Of a DNA stretch of 64,000 bases, positions 1 to 9,598 are shown piece by piece. A program made the translations under genes and the position numbers. The notes beneath the pieces are model-generated. The model saw only the letters and a program-made list of their open reading frames with translations. It had not been told where the DNA came from and searched no databases. Within the stretch, counting starts at the first letter, position 1. Each line of letters begins with the position of its first letter. The DNA is from Andalucia godoyi (lineage: Eukaryota > Discoba > Jakobea > Jakobida > Andaluciidae): positions 124,001-188,000 of the forward strand of contig VRVR01000024.1 of assembly GCA_009859145.1 (NCBI GenBank). The letters run 5' to 3'.

Positions 1-344
1 TTGAATGGCGACTGGAAACCAGCAGGCTGGGTGTTTGACTGCCATAACATTCGGACGAAACTTGTAAAGATCGTTTTGGACGTGGACGACGACGACGACG
101 ACGACGGCGACCTCTTCTACGGAGAGATGTGTGGGCAGTGGAATGATGAATCTTACCCCCAATTTTTTACGAAACAGGTGCAGCTTAGACTATGGAGAAC
201 GCCAAAAAAGAGGGACTTCAAGGTTGAAATCAGAAGAGTTTACGGAGCGAATTCTTGTCTCCTTCATTCCCTTTTCCCCCCCTTCTTCTTGCTCTTCTTT
301 CGACTGTGAAAGAGTCGCTCATCAAGCATCACCACTGAAGTGCG
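1..344. other. window-edge spacer downstream of MSH5
   Basis: No gene can be assigned. A (GAC)n run lies at about 85-107. One plus-strand frame is open from base 1 to 309 without an ATG near its beginning, and its end is low complexity, so it could be the last piece of a gene outside the window or chance. Confidence 0.4.
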
Positions 345-2918
345 CTATGGAGCAGCAGCGTTGGTGTGGTCCTCCGACTGAAGGAGAGCCTTCATCAGCG
401 CGGTTTCTAACAGCCCCGTGCGCACCATCACAGCGTGATCTGACGCCTGAGAGGGCGTGTCTTCGAGAGACTGCAGTAGGTCCGGCATGACAGTGAAATC
501 AGGATGCAAGCGCAGTCGCACAGTCGCAGCTCTCTCGAGTACAGTTCTAGGGACCCCGCAAATTTTCGCGCACTGCAGTCCAAAGCTTCCGGATTGACTG
601 TTTTCTTCCATGGTGTACAAAAACACAATCTGAGATCCGTTGTGTGTTTCCTCAGGCTTTGCAATGATGCATTTCATGGTATACATTCTCAGCATCATTT
701 GCCGCTTATCGTTCAACAACTCCAGAACATCTGTGTAGTGAGTGCTCACTAAAACCGTTGGGCACATGTCCGTTTGCCCAATCCAGAAGTTCAAGATTGC
801 TCCAAGCAACGATACTCCGTCTTCGACTGTTGTTCCTTTCCCAAACTCGTCAATCAAAAGCAGACTCTTCGCACCGGAGTCAAAAATCATCCTGCTTGTC
901 TGGTACAGGTCTTGAGCAAACATAGAATACCCGCCTGCAATGGCATCGTGACTGGAGATTCTGGATTGAATTGAATCGAACAGAGGAAGAACGGCTTCTT
1001 CGGCAGGGACAAAGCAACCGACATGCGCGAGAAAAACGGCAATTCCGACTTGCTTGAGAATTATGCTCTTCCCCGACGAATTGGCACCGGTAATCACATG
1101 GATTCTTCCAGTGGAAGTCTCTTGGGAAATGTTATTTGGAACACAAACGTCAACGAGTGGATGACGGAGGTTTTCAAAGCGAAAACTCCTGTCTTTCGTG
1201 TCGTCTCGGTCTTCAATACGAGGTCGACACCAAGAATGCAGCTTGGATACTGCAGAAAATGCGATGAGAACGTCGAGAAAACCGACGGCATCGAAGAGTT
1301 GTTGTACGCCAAGAATGTGAGTGCTCAGCTCGTCCGTCAGTTCCATGAGGATTTTGTTTTCCAGATCGATAATCTGGGAATGCAAATCACCGATTTCGTT
1401 GTCGAGGACCGTCATTCTGTCGTTTTTGAAATGCAGAAAAGAGTCTTCAGAAAACATGTACTGCATTTGCGTGCACTGCAGAAGATGGTCCTTGGACATC
1501 GGGCTAGCTTGAATTGAAAGATGGAAGCCATAGTTGTTGGTCCAAAGGATGCAGAAACTCGAGATGCCGCTCCGTATGGGGTCTAGCACATGTCTCAACT
1601 TCTCGTGCTCTTCGTCTGCTACGCGATCCAGGAATTCGTCCAGCGATGCGTACATCTTCTTCAACAAATCGAGTTGTCCGGACACACCTGGATTAATCAC
1701 AATTCTGCTGTTTGCTGCAGATTCCGCTTTGCATATCGTTGCAAACAGCATTTTTGCAACTGTCGACATTTCCCGTGTGTACAACGCAGCGATATTTGCC
1801 ATCGCAGGAACACTGAGCAGGTCTGGATGATTGTCGATGGTCGCCACCAAGCCCACCACGGCTTCCATGGATGCCTGAAGCCCCAACCAATCCTTGTACG
1901 TTGCTATTCCTGTACAAATGCGTTGAGACATCGCTGTTGCATCTTTAATTCGTTTCAAGCAGCTGATAATCTCTTGAACAGGAGCGCAGTTCTCAGTTTT
2001 CATAAAGTACTCCACAGCATCATGTCGTTCTTCCAGTATAGATGTGTCCCGTAGCGGGGTTTGGAAAACTTGCCGAAATGCTCTCTTTCCAGGCGCAGAG
2101 ACCGTTCGGTTCACTAAATCATAGATGTTCGAGTGCAGTCCGAGGATTTTGGACGTTGTCCCACCTTTTCTGCCATCTGGGATGATCTGCAATGCCCTTT
2201 TGGTGTCTTCCGAAACAAACATGTATTGCTCAAGGTCAAAGCGTTGGACGTAGGATACATGCACAGGAGCTGTCGGGCCGGCTGCGTTTGGAGGACCGTC
2301 GTGGTTGATGAGCGTCTGGTTTTGTTGCAGATGGGATATCAAGGCGCCGAGTGCACACACGGCTACTTGGCCCTCTTTTCTGGCAGAGTATCCAAGAATA
2401 GCAAGCAGTGCATGGGCCCTGTCGACTTCCCCCAGCTTTTCAAGTTCCATTCCTCCCGGCCTTACGCACATGAGCTTCTGCATCGAGTGGTCGACTGCGA
2501 ATTCCGAAGGTCGCTTCAGCACGACGTTTTCTTGACCGAGGGCACTTTGACAGACACTAATCAGCTCCTCTCCAACTGCCGAAGATGTCAGAACAATAGT
2601 CGGTTGAATGATCGAGAACAATTCGCGGAGCCTGGTTGCCGAAGAGGTCGCCTGGACCGCAAACTGGCCTGCGAGAAGGCTGTTGGAGTCGGACGAATAA
2701 AAAGCCATTCCAAGCTGATTTCCATTCCTGCAGAAACTGAGAACGATCATTCCAGACTCGGAATCTGCGGGCTCCTCTTCTGTCGTCGACCTTGCCACTG
2801 GAAGGATACTTGTTGCACCAGCGGAGGGGCTTCTGAAGCCATTTGCAGATCCATTTGGGATACTTCCTAGAGTCTCGTCGGAATCCCGGAGACTGAGCTG
2901 TTCCTGAGTATTACTCAT
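345..2918 (-). CDS. MSH5: meiotic MutS homologue MSH5
   Basis: MutS-family ATPase of about 857 residues. MSH5 works as a heterodimer with MSH4, a sliding clamp on recombination intermediates that promotes meiotic crossing-over in the nucleus; it does not correct mismatches. The clamp and lever region is followed by the C-terminal ATPase with Walker A GANSSGKS (lysine about residue 617). The Walker B region reads LLIDEFGKGT, the MSH5-type variant of the usual DELGRGT, and FVPAEEA is also shared with MSH5. There is no N-terminal mismatch-binding Phe-X-Glu domain, as expected for MSH5. The ATG at 2918 (MSNTQEQ) is chosen because the frame upstream is low complexity and lacks an ATG. Human MSH5 is a similar 834 residues. 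MSH4 was considered, but the DEFGKGT signature favours MSH5. Confidence 0.9.
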   Translation of the reverse strand: MSNTQEQLSLRDSDETLGSIPNGSANGFRSPSAGATSILPVARSTTEEEPADSESGMIVLSFCRNGNQLGMAFYSSDSNSLLAGQFAVQATSSATRLRELFSIIQPTIVLTSSAVGEELISVCQSALGQENVVLKRPSEFAVDHSMQKLMCVRPGGMELEKLGEVDRAHALLAILGYSARKEGQVAVCALGALISHLQQNQTLINHDGPPNAAGPTAPVHVSYVQRFDLEQYMFVSEDTKRALQIIPDGRKGGTTSKILGLHSNIYDLVNRTVSAPGKRAFRQVFQTPLRDTSILEERHDAVEYFMKTENCAPVQEIISCLKRIKDATAMSQRICTGIATYKDWLGLQASMEAVVGLVATIDNHPDLLSVPAMANIAALYTREMSTVAKMLFATICKAESAANSRIVINPGVSGQLDLLKKMYASLDEFLDRVADEEHEKLRHVLDPIRSGISSFCILWTNNYGFHLSIQASPMSKDHLLQCTQMQYMFSEDSFLHFKNDRMTVLDNEIGDLHSQIIDLENKILMELTDELSTHILGVQQLFDAVGFLDVLIAFSAVSKLHSWCRPRIEDRDDTKDRSFRFENLRHPLVDVCVPNNISQETSTGRIHVITGANSSGKSIILKQVGIAVFLAHVGCFVPAEEAVLPLFDSIQSRISSHDAIAGGYSMFAQDLYQTSRMIFDSGAKSLLLIDEFGKGTTVEDGVSLLGAILNFWIGQTDMCPTVLVSTHYTDVLELLNDKRQMMLRMYTMKCIIAKPEETHNGSQIVFLYTMEENSQSGSFGLQCAKICGVPRTVLERAATVRLRLHPDFTVMPDLLQSLEDTPSQASDHAVMVRTGLLETALMKALLQSEDHTNAAAP

Positions 2919-3182
2919 GTTTTTTTTGGTTGCAATGCTGTGAGTTGAATAACAGAAAATATAATTAATACAAAAGGTGGAAAAAAAAAACAAGAAGATG
3001 CTGAAAACACAGAAAGAAAGGAAAGAAAAAAAGAAAACGAAGAGACTTGCCATCTTCATCACGGAGACACGAGATGCGTGCCACGCGCTTTTCTCGGTGT
3101 TTTTTGTTTTTGACAAATGCACGATAGCGCACGCGCCATATGATTTTGAGCGCCATCAAAAAATTGCGAACCGGAGCATTCG

Positions 3183-3826
3183 CCTACATTATACACCGAA
3201 CATGCATATCTACGAATAGACAAGCATATTCAGTCTTGCATCCCGTCGCCGGAAAGGAGATAGGCCCCCAACACGCCTCACGGCATTCTTCAGATAGATG
3301 TTCTGCGCTCCGTTCCCAATCTCGATCAATCGGTGAGCCACGTTCTCGGCGTGACGCGTTGTTCCTGAGAAGGGTGCATTTTGAGTCTGACGGCCCTAGC
3401 AGCAGGCGCTTTCGTGTCCTCAGTTGCAGCGATTGATGCAACTGGAGATACGAGAGTAGGAAGAGGTGGTAGGCGTAGTGACACGCGGTCTCTTAGGAGG
3501 TCTGCGGGACCTAGGAGGCCCTGTATCGAGCGGAGTAGGCGTAGGCGAATGCGTCGTCCCAGCGCGCTCACGCCCATATTTGAATAAAAGAGTGAAATCA
3601 ACGAATGACAGAATATATGGCTACGGATGCTGCGTTAAAGAGTGTCGAAAATGCAGAGCCTGTGTCACCGGCTGAATTTTGGCCGAGCGTGCGTAAGCAC
3701 GGATTCCCTGTGAAGCAAACGTGCTAGTGTCGGCCAGTATCGACCGTGTCTGTTTATGTATACTTCCTTTCCGTATGCATGGCAATGTCCTGTTATTATT
3801 CAACGGCATCAAATGCGTGACGCTGG
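3183..3826 (-). repeat. dispersed repeat, copy 1 (longest)
   Basis: Inverted relative to, and clearly homologous with, 31745-32210. Shared blocks, read on the minus strand, include TATGCATGGCAATG near 3778, TTTAACGCAGCATCCGTAGCC near 3620-3640, AAGCGCCTGCTGCTAGGGCC near 3395-3415, and GGATGCAAGACTGAATATGC near 3230. The segment GGCGTGTTGGGGGCCTA at about 3264-3280 is shared with copies 3 and 4 but missing from copy 2. No terminal inverted repeats or target duplication could be recognised. The flanks (2919-3182 and 3827-3972) hold the MSH5 5' region, with a poly-A/purine tract, and the pyrimidine-rich leader of the next gene. Confidence 0.7.
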
Positions 3827-3972
3827 GGTTTTGACGCGTGACAAGAGGAAAGCCAAAAATAACAAACAAAAACAAGCTTGGCGCATTTCAACGCTGTTGA
3901 TTCTTTGTTTTAGTTTGTTTGGAGGACCCGCACTTTCGACAGTCTTTTTCCCCCACCGTTTTTTGTTGCAGA

Positions 3973-5121
3973 ATGTCGGTATCCATGGACATTTCGCTCC
4001 ACGTGAGCCGAAATTCTTCTCCACGATTCATTGAAGCTTTGAATACGGTTTTCCCGACATCAGGCATGTGTGAAAACGGTGTTCCTTCTGTTCCGTCGTC
4101 GTCGATTTTAGTTCCGCACTTTGCATCTGTTCCATTTTGGATGTGCTCGAATATCATGCAGGATGCCCTTGCGTCACTGTTTAAGCCTGCACGCATCTTC
4201 AAGTTCAGCAGAAGTTTGCTAAGCACCCCGGACGGTGGGCAGGTTGCTGTCGATGAACCGGAGTCGGACCTGGAAAAACCCGCGTCTGCGCCGTTGGTTT
4301 TTGTACTTACTGGATTGACGGGATCTTCAGAAGCTCGATATGTGCAAAAGTTCCTGAACCATGTTGGAACGACCATGCCGGATGCGCGCTCTGTTGTGTT
4401 TACGTATCGTGGATGCGGTGGATTGAGTTTTACCTCTCCGAGGTCATATTGTGCCGCGGATACCGCAGATGTGCGACTGGGAATTGAGGAGGTGTGCAGG
4501 AAGTATCCAGATGCGCCCAAGGCCATTGTTGGATTTTCTCTTGGAAGCATTCTATTGTTGAAGTATCTTGCTGAAGAAGGGAATCGAGCTCCTTTTTTGT
4601 GCGCTTGCAGCGTGTCCAATCCATTTAATCTTGTGAAGTCCTCGGAAAATCTGCTCCGGGTTCCATACAGATGGATTCACACCCCCATTCTGGCTGCTGG
4701 GCTGCGAAAACTTGCGAGAGACAATCAGCAGATGCTGAGTCAGAATGAACTTGTTGATTTGGAAAATGCAATGAACGCCAAAAGCGTTCGAGAGTTTGAC
4801 GAGTACGTTACTCGGAGGATATTTGGTTTTAAGAATGTGGACGAGTATTACGAGGCCGCATCTCCCGTCAAATTCATCCACGAAGTGAAGACGCCGTTGC
4901 TGTGCATCAATGCCGTCGATGACCCAGTTGCCCCCGTGCAGTTCTTGCCACGGAGTGTTGTGCAGGAGGAGACCGCAGATGTTGCATTGGTGGAAACTTC
5001 GCACGGGAGCCACTTGTCTTTTATCACCGGTACTGCCTTCAAAGTTGACAATGTAAGTGCAGCCGATCGAATGATCTGTCGGTTCTTCCACAAGTTCCTT
5101 TTTGCCAGCAATCACGAATAA
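3973..5121 (+). CDS. alpha/beta hydrolase, ABHD1/ABHD3 (EMB8/YheT) family
   Basis: A 382-residue alpha/beta hydrolase of the family that includes ABHD1/2/3, plant EMB8 and bacterial YheT, which are lipid esterases or phospholipases. The nucleophile elbow is GFSLGS (Ser about 189). The acid lies in AVDDPVAP (Asp about 316) and the histidine in HGSH (His about 347), so the triad is complete. The oxyanion-side motif LTGLTGSSE and the family-typical YRGCGG segment are present. The ATG at 3973 is preceded by a long pyrimidine tract ending TTGCAG, which could be a leader or the 3' end of a 5'-UTR intron. The frame extends upstream to 3919, but only to a TTG. The substrate cannot be deduced. Confidence 0.85.
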   Translation: MSVSMDISLHVSRNSSPRFIEALNTVFPTSGMCENGVPSVPSSSILVPHFASVPFWMCSNIMQDALASLFKPARIFKFSRSLLSTPDGGQVAVDEPESDLEKPASAPLVFVLTGLTGSSEARYVQKFLNHVGTTMPDARSVVFTYRGCGGLSFTSPRSYCAADTADVRLGIEEVCRKYPDAPKAIVGFSLGSILLLKYLAEEGNRAPFLCACSVSNPFNLVKSSENLLRVPYRWIHTPILAAGLRKLARDNQQMLSQNELVDLENAMNAKSVREFDEYVTRRIFGFKNVDEYYEAASPVKFIHEVKTPLLCINAVDDPVAPVQFLPRSVVQEETADVALVETSHGSHLSFITGTAFKVDNVSAADRMICRFFHKFLFASNHE

Positions 5122-5445
5122 TCATATCAGACGACCGGTATCACACAACATCAGATCTCAAAATGAAGCCCGTCTTGCAGAGAGAAAGAGAGAGTGTGTG
5201 TGGACCATCCCCCACGTCGCACACTGATCACACGCAGACTACAAAGTGCAGAAGCGCATCTTTACGAGCAACTGAACTAGAAGCAAACACCAAAACTATA
5301 AACGAAAATTAAAAAGAAAAAGTGAAAAAGTAAAAAATGTCTGTGGAGGGTGCATTAGGCTTTGGTGGGAATTGCCTCCATCTTCGGATCCAATTTTCCT
5401 GGAAGCGCCCATTGCCAATCTCTTCTTCTTCTGTTTATTTTATTT

Positions 5446-5481
<36 letters not shown>

Positions 5482-5543
5482 CCCCACATTGATTTCATCA
5501 CCAACAAATTACGTGCCGTTTTTCTCCAAAGGGGTTCCCGCAG
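5122..5543. other. spacer with (TA)n microsatellite
   Basis: Holds the 3' flank of the hydrolase (A-rich at 5297-5340) and a (TA)n run at about 5446-5480, just upstream of the LRR gene. No gene seen. Confidence 0.5.
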
Positions 5544-6737
5544 ATGTCACGATCCTTTGTGCAAAAGGATTCTAATGGGTATCGAATATCGTATGCTTTT
5601 CGAGAGCTGACATCCGTTCCAGTTCATTCGGATTCTCGCATTCTCCACATGGTTTATGCTGCGGATTTTTCACACAACAATATTTCGCAAGTTCAAAATC
5701 TGTCCGTGTACACTTCCTTGCGAGAGCTTGTGTTGGATTCAAACAAATTGACGCATTTTGTCGAACTCCCGTTTATGCCATATTTGGAGCTTTTATGGGC
5801 AAATGATAACTTGATATCAAACCTCACGGCGTTTATTGATCGGATTTCAAAATCAGCACCATCACTCAAGTTCTTCAGCATGATGAAAAACGAGGCATGT
5901 CCAAACTATTTTGTGGAGAACGGCAGTCCGCAACTGTACCGAGAATTCCGCCTGTTTGTGATTGCACGACTGCCTGGCCTTCTGATGCTGGACGACACTG
6001 AGATAGCCGATGATGAAAGACGGGAAGCTGTGGCAAGTAAGAACAGAGTTTTTCAGTTGGTTGATGCAGACGCAGAAAGACGAAGACAGGAATCAATTAG
6101 AACCGAGAAGGACAAAGCGACCAAAGTCCCGCCGACTCCAGTCGTTCCGCGATCGACTGCAGTGCCAACTCTTGCACCGCAGCCTCCACGGAATCCAAGA
6201 ATCGCAACCAACATCGACGATGATGGATGGGATAGCGAAAGCTCTGGTTCGAGCTGGGGTTCCAGTTCGGATGAGGATCACAAGCCACTGACTGCGAAAC
6301 AACAACAACGGCGAAGAGCTCCACAGCGGAAACCGAGAAGCATCACAGAAGAGGTGCCGCCACTCGATCTCGAGTTGCCTACACCAACACCGCAAGACTC
6401 CGAGTCGAGTTTTAGCAGTGAGAATGGGCAGCAGCAACAGCAACAGCATCAGCAAGAGCCAGAAAATGCAAAGACCGATGGGTTGTCGGATGCATCATTT
6501 GGAATTTCGCTGCCAGACTTTGATCCAGAGGCGCCCATCGAGTGGCAGCTATCCAGTGGTGTGCAGATCGCAGCAGGAGACGATGGAGATGACTGGACGG
6601 ATTCTGAGGATGAAAGCGGAAACAAGAAGAGACGCAGGCGACCAAAGAAGGCCGATCCACTTGTGGAAGAACTCAAACGGAAACTCACAAGTAAGGGCAA
6701 ATCCAAAGAGAGGGCGAACCCGGAGAATTCGACGTGA
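5544..6737 (+). CDS. leucine-rich repeat protein, LRMDA-like
   Basis: A 397-residue protein. The N-terminal third has short LRR units (LRELVLDSNKL, LELLWANDNLI) followed by an LRR cap, MMKNEACPNYF ... YREFRLFVIARLPGLLMLD. The ACPN and LPxLxxLD cap resembles leucine-rich melanocyte differentiation-associated protein (LRMDA/C10orf11) and related ciliary LRR proteins. The rest (about 190-397) is disordered: proline- and Ser/Asp-rich, with a poly-Gln tract (about 305-315) and a basic segment KKRRRRPKK that could be a nuclear signal. Its 3' end faces GCN5 with 76 bp between stop codons. A scaffold role is inferred from the fold only. Confidence 0.75.
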   Translation: MSRSFVQKDSNGYRISYAFRELTSVPVHSDSRILHMVYAADFSHNNISQVQNLSVYTSLRELVLDSNKLTHFVELPFMPYLELLWANDNLISNLTAFIDRISKSAPSLKFFSMMKNEACPNYFVENGSPQLYREFRLFVIARLPGLLMLDDTEIADDERREAVASKNRVFQLVDADAERRRQESIRTEKDKATKVPPTPVVPRSTAVPTLAPQPPRNPRIATNIDDDGWDSESSGSSWGSSSDEDHKPLTAKQQQRRRAPQRKPRSITEEVPPLDLELPTPTPQDSESSFSSENGQQQQQQHQQEPENAKTDGLSDASFGISLPDFDPEAPIEWQLSSGVQIAAGDDGDDWTDSEDESGNKKRRRRPKKADPLVEELKRKLTSKGKSKERANPENST

Positions 6738-6813
6738 ACTCTTGCTGCGGATTGCAGATTGCAGGTTGCGGACGCGACACGTTTTTTGGCAGTGGAGCAC
6801 ACGAGGGGGCTTT

Positions 6814-8145
6814 TCAAGTGGTCCATTTTGCTACGTCGCGCTCGTATGCGGCTAGCGCGCTCTCTTTGACCTTGTCAAACGCCTCCCGTGCCATCCACGT
6901 ACTTTGAGTCTGCACTCGATTGCACTGATCTCCTAACCACCGGATGAGATACTCCGAGTCATCGTAGAACGCATGCCCCTTTCCGTTGAATAGCATGCAG
7001 TTGTACAGCATAACGATGACATCGGCGAGAAACATGTAGAAGGAACGGTAGTAGTCTCCGGATTTCAGACGGTTTCTTATAATATTCAAATCCATTGGCA
7101 GTCGAATCTTTTCTCCATACCCCTCGTAGAGCTGGATAATCTCATCCACGGACTGATGGAAGGGAAAAGCCTTGTCATGCTGGACCAGTGCATCAAAAAT
7201 GCGTTGCAGGTAAAAATGCAGCTGGACCCTACGCTCCAAGATAGTTTCCTTGTCCCCCGATCCTTCAATTGAAGAAGAAAAGCGAGCAGAGACAATGCGC
7301 TTCTTGGACGCTTCCGAAAGGCCAGGAATCTCAGCGGCTACCGCAACCCTTCTCGAATCACCAAATGTCTTTGACGGAGCCGTCATCTTTGGCCAGACAT
7401 TCAGCAAGTACTGGCGCTGCAGATGAACAATGTCTGTAATCGCACGATAGTCAATCCCCTCGCGAATTACGCATTCCATGAGTGTTGCTTTCACATAATC
7501 TTTAATTCGTCCCTTCCACACATCATGGGCCAGCGTGATTTGCTTTGTGAATCCAAGGCGCGAAAAGAAACCAATTGCAGTGTCGTCGGCATATGTCAAG
7601 AACCGTGTAACCCGCGGATTTAGCGAATGCAAGCACTCGTGCTTCAGCCGGTTCATCATGCGAGCACCAACACCTTTGAGATTCTTCGTCTTGTCAAATC
7701 CACGATACACGACGCAAAACACAATCTCTCCAAAATTGCATTCTGGCGTGTAAAACGGACGGAACGTGATCCCACCAATGACAATGTCGCGGAATTTTGC
7801 AACAATGGTCAAATGTCGCGGATCATACAGAATCCGCAGAATATATCCGGCACCCATTTCCGGGAGCTGTTTGTTAATCGCATGCTTCAGAGCAAATAAA
7901 ATGAAGTTCGATCTATGCGATCCGTCGTTCCGAACCATTTCAAACTGCAATTCTCCAGACTCTTCTAATTGCGCACCGGCTTCATCGAAATGCGGCTCTT
8001 CATAACAAGCTTCTTTGGTCGTGAGTTTTCGAACTTCCGCAACGTTCACGAGTCCCGCAGAATCTGCCCGCAGCTTCTCAACCACTGTTGTGTCGACTAC
8101 AACCTTGCCAGTTTTCTGTCGTTTGGCCGGCGGAGCTGCATACAT
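6814..8145 (-). CDS. GCN5: histone acetyltransferase GCN5/KAT2
   Basis: A 443-residue protein, close to yeast Gcn5 (439) and much shorter than animal KAT2A/B. It acetylates histone H3 tails from acetyl-CoA, normally inside SAGA/ADA complexes. The N-terminal GNAT fold carries the catalytic glutamate in FGEIVFC (Glu about 140) and the acetyl-CoA loop NLKGVGARMM. FLTYADDTAIGFFSRLGFTK follows, as in GCN5. A C-terminal bromodomain (about 340-430) keeps the acetyl-lysine-binding Asn region in NCMLFNGKGHAFY. The ATG at 8145 (MYAAPPAKRQKTG, with a basic nuclear-signal-like patch) is used, because the upstream extension is low complexity and lacks an ATG. Confidence 0.93.
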   Translation of the reverse strand: MYAAPPAKRQKTGKVVVDTTVVEKLRADSAGLVNVAEVRKLTTKEACYEEPHFDEAGAQLEESGELQFEMVRNDGSHRSNFILFALKHAINKQLPEMGAGYILRILYDPRHLTIVAKFRDIVIGGITFRPFYTPECNFGEIVFCVVYRGFDKTKNLKGVGARMMNRLKHECLHSLNPRVTRFLTYADDTAIGFFSRLGFTKQITLAHDVWKGRIKDYVKATLMECVIREGIDYRAITDIVHLQRQYLLNVWPKMTAPSKTFGDSRRVAVAAEIPGLSEASKKRIVSARFSSSIEGSGDKETILERRVQLHFYLQRIFDALVQHDKAFPFHQSVDEIIQLYEGYGEKIRLPMDLNIIRNRLKSGDYYRSFYMFLADVIVMLYNCMLFNGKGHAFYDDSEYLIRWLGDQCNRVQTQSTWMAREAFDKVKESALAAYERDVAKWTT

Positions 8146-8937
8146 TAACAGAAACGTTCCAAAAAAATACGAAAAGAAAAAGGGAGACGAGGAAACAGGA
8201 GTTGAAGAAACAATCGGCAAAAATAGAAAATGGTAAGCAATCAGCAGGTCAGACGTGCACAACCTTGGACGGCAGAAAAATCAAAACAGAAAAACACACG
8301 TACGATTTGACATTCACGGAGTCTCAAAACCCTGGAAATCGGTTCACACGCCTTCGGTAATGCAATGTCGGTAGACTGCCGTCTTCGTAGGCAAATTAAT
8401 AAAAAGTGCAGATTGCAGAAGCGTTCTCTTTTGGCTGCAGACGACGAAAAACCCTGGTCCCAGAAAAACCCTGCCAAACAGGTTTCTACAGCTGGTCGTA
8501 GGATTTACAACCGTTGCTGCTCGTTTTGCGAAGTTGACGTCATCCATCGTCCGCCGTTGGAGCATGGCCGTAACTATGAAGCGTTGATACGTCATTTTGT
8601 TTTCGCCTGTGCCAATTTTGAAGGAAGTACCGGGACGTCAGAGGGCGAGGGCATTGAAAATGCAAAAGTGAAAAATTAAAAAAATAATTTACATTCTTTT
8701 TTTTCTTCCATTGGAAGAGATGGATGAGTAGTCGGCTGGCTCATATGAAATCTGTACATGTCATTACTGTTGTGGCCGATCACATATCGAGGAAAGCTCG
8801 AAATGGTTGTTTTGAAAACAACAATCGTCATAATCAACTGCTGAAATGGAACAACAACAACAAAGACAGCGACAACAAACCAAATGTGTATCCTTATTGT
8901 TGTCGAGGGCTGACTGTGCATTCATTAAACTGATGTA
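8146..8937. other. spacer, no resolved gene
   Basis: The 5' flank of GCN5 plus unassigned sequence. Short frames exist on both strands at 8344-8679, overlapping each other (104 codons plus, 83 codons minus), and neither resembles a known protein. An ACAACAACAACAAAG run lies near 8850-8865. Confidence 0.4.
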
Positions 8938-9175
8938 CTAATCTGCCGAAGCGTCTGTTTCGAATGCCTGTAGAAAAGAAGAACACGCTTCGGTCCATGA
9001 TTGCCGAGTTTCTTCTTCGATGACCAGGAACTCCTCCGCCTGCCCCAAGCTCATTTGCTTCGGGTCGAAGATGATCAGCAGTCGCAGGATCTTGAACTGT
9101 TGTTACTTGATGCATTTTTTCTTCTCTTGGGTTCTTCTAGGAGACTGTCGATGTTCTCTATCTCAGAAGAGAATA
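8938..9175 (-). CDS. candidate 3' exon(s) of an unidentified gene
   Basis: From 9096 down to the TAG at 8938, one minus-strand frame reads as well-mixed acidic/hydrophobic protein (for example DPKQMSLGQAEEFLVIEEE, then SWTEACSSFLQAFETD). Immediately upstream the same strand is open in a neighbouring frame from about 9175 (EIENIDSLLEEPKRRKNASS), after a long T-rich tract ending TTTCCAG that looks like a 3' splice site. The two pieces differ by one base of phase near 9096, so either a one-base deletion (real or assembly) or an unrecognised splice lies there. No family was recognised. The 5' exons are not defined. Confidence 0.35.
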
Positions 9176-9346
9176 CTGGAAAGAATATGGAAAAAAAACA
9201 ACAACAGAAAAACAAAAACAAAAAACACTAAAACTAAAACTTGCTCTTTGTGCTTTCTTTAAATATGAACTTGGGAAAATCTAAAGAAAGTGTGTAAAAA
9301 GAAAAGAATCGAAAATGAACGAAGCACGGCCAGCTTTGGCGGCGTG

Positions 9347-9549
9347 TTAAAAACGGTCGAGCTTGACGTCCTTTTCTCTTCGTGTGGACGAGTAGAAGTG
9401 CAGATTCACTTCAACCGACGTGCTTCCCGCCGGCGGGGAATTCCACCGAGAGTCCAACTTTTCCGCTGTAGATAGACAGAGGATGTGGAAAAGGTGAGGA
9501 GATCCCTACGACAGGAGCAAGCATGACCAGCCTTGGTCGTCTCCGTCAT
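9347..9549 (-). CDS. candidate small spliced gene, 46 residues
   Basis: An ATG at 9549 (MTETTKA) followed by a possible 62-nt intron (9466-9527, GTCATG...CTACAG) and an exon at 9347-9465 gives an uninterrupted small hydrophilic product (EKLDSRWNSPPAG, then VEVNLHFYSSTRREKD). Exon lengths of 22 and 119 nt keep phase. The donor does not match the GTATGT seen in the two firm introns. An alternative unspliced frame from the ATG at 9524 also exists. It could equally be 5' exons of the gene ending at 8938. Confidence 0.22.
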
Positions 9550-9598
9550 TGGACAGAATAAGCCAATGAAAAAAGAATGCATGCATGTGCTATGTGAG

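Noticed and set aside
3610-3723. A plus-strand peptide starting ATGGCTACGGATGC inside repeat copy 1, with a similar ATG frame in copy 2.
   Set aside because: The similarity ends after about 18 codons because of an indel, and it reads opposite to the promoter-like end of the element.
8344-8679. Overlapping 104-codon (plus) and 83-codon (minus) frames.
   Set aside because: Both are ATG-started but neither resembles a family and they exclude each other; no support for either.
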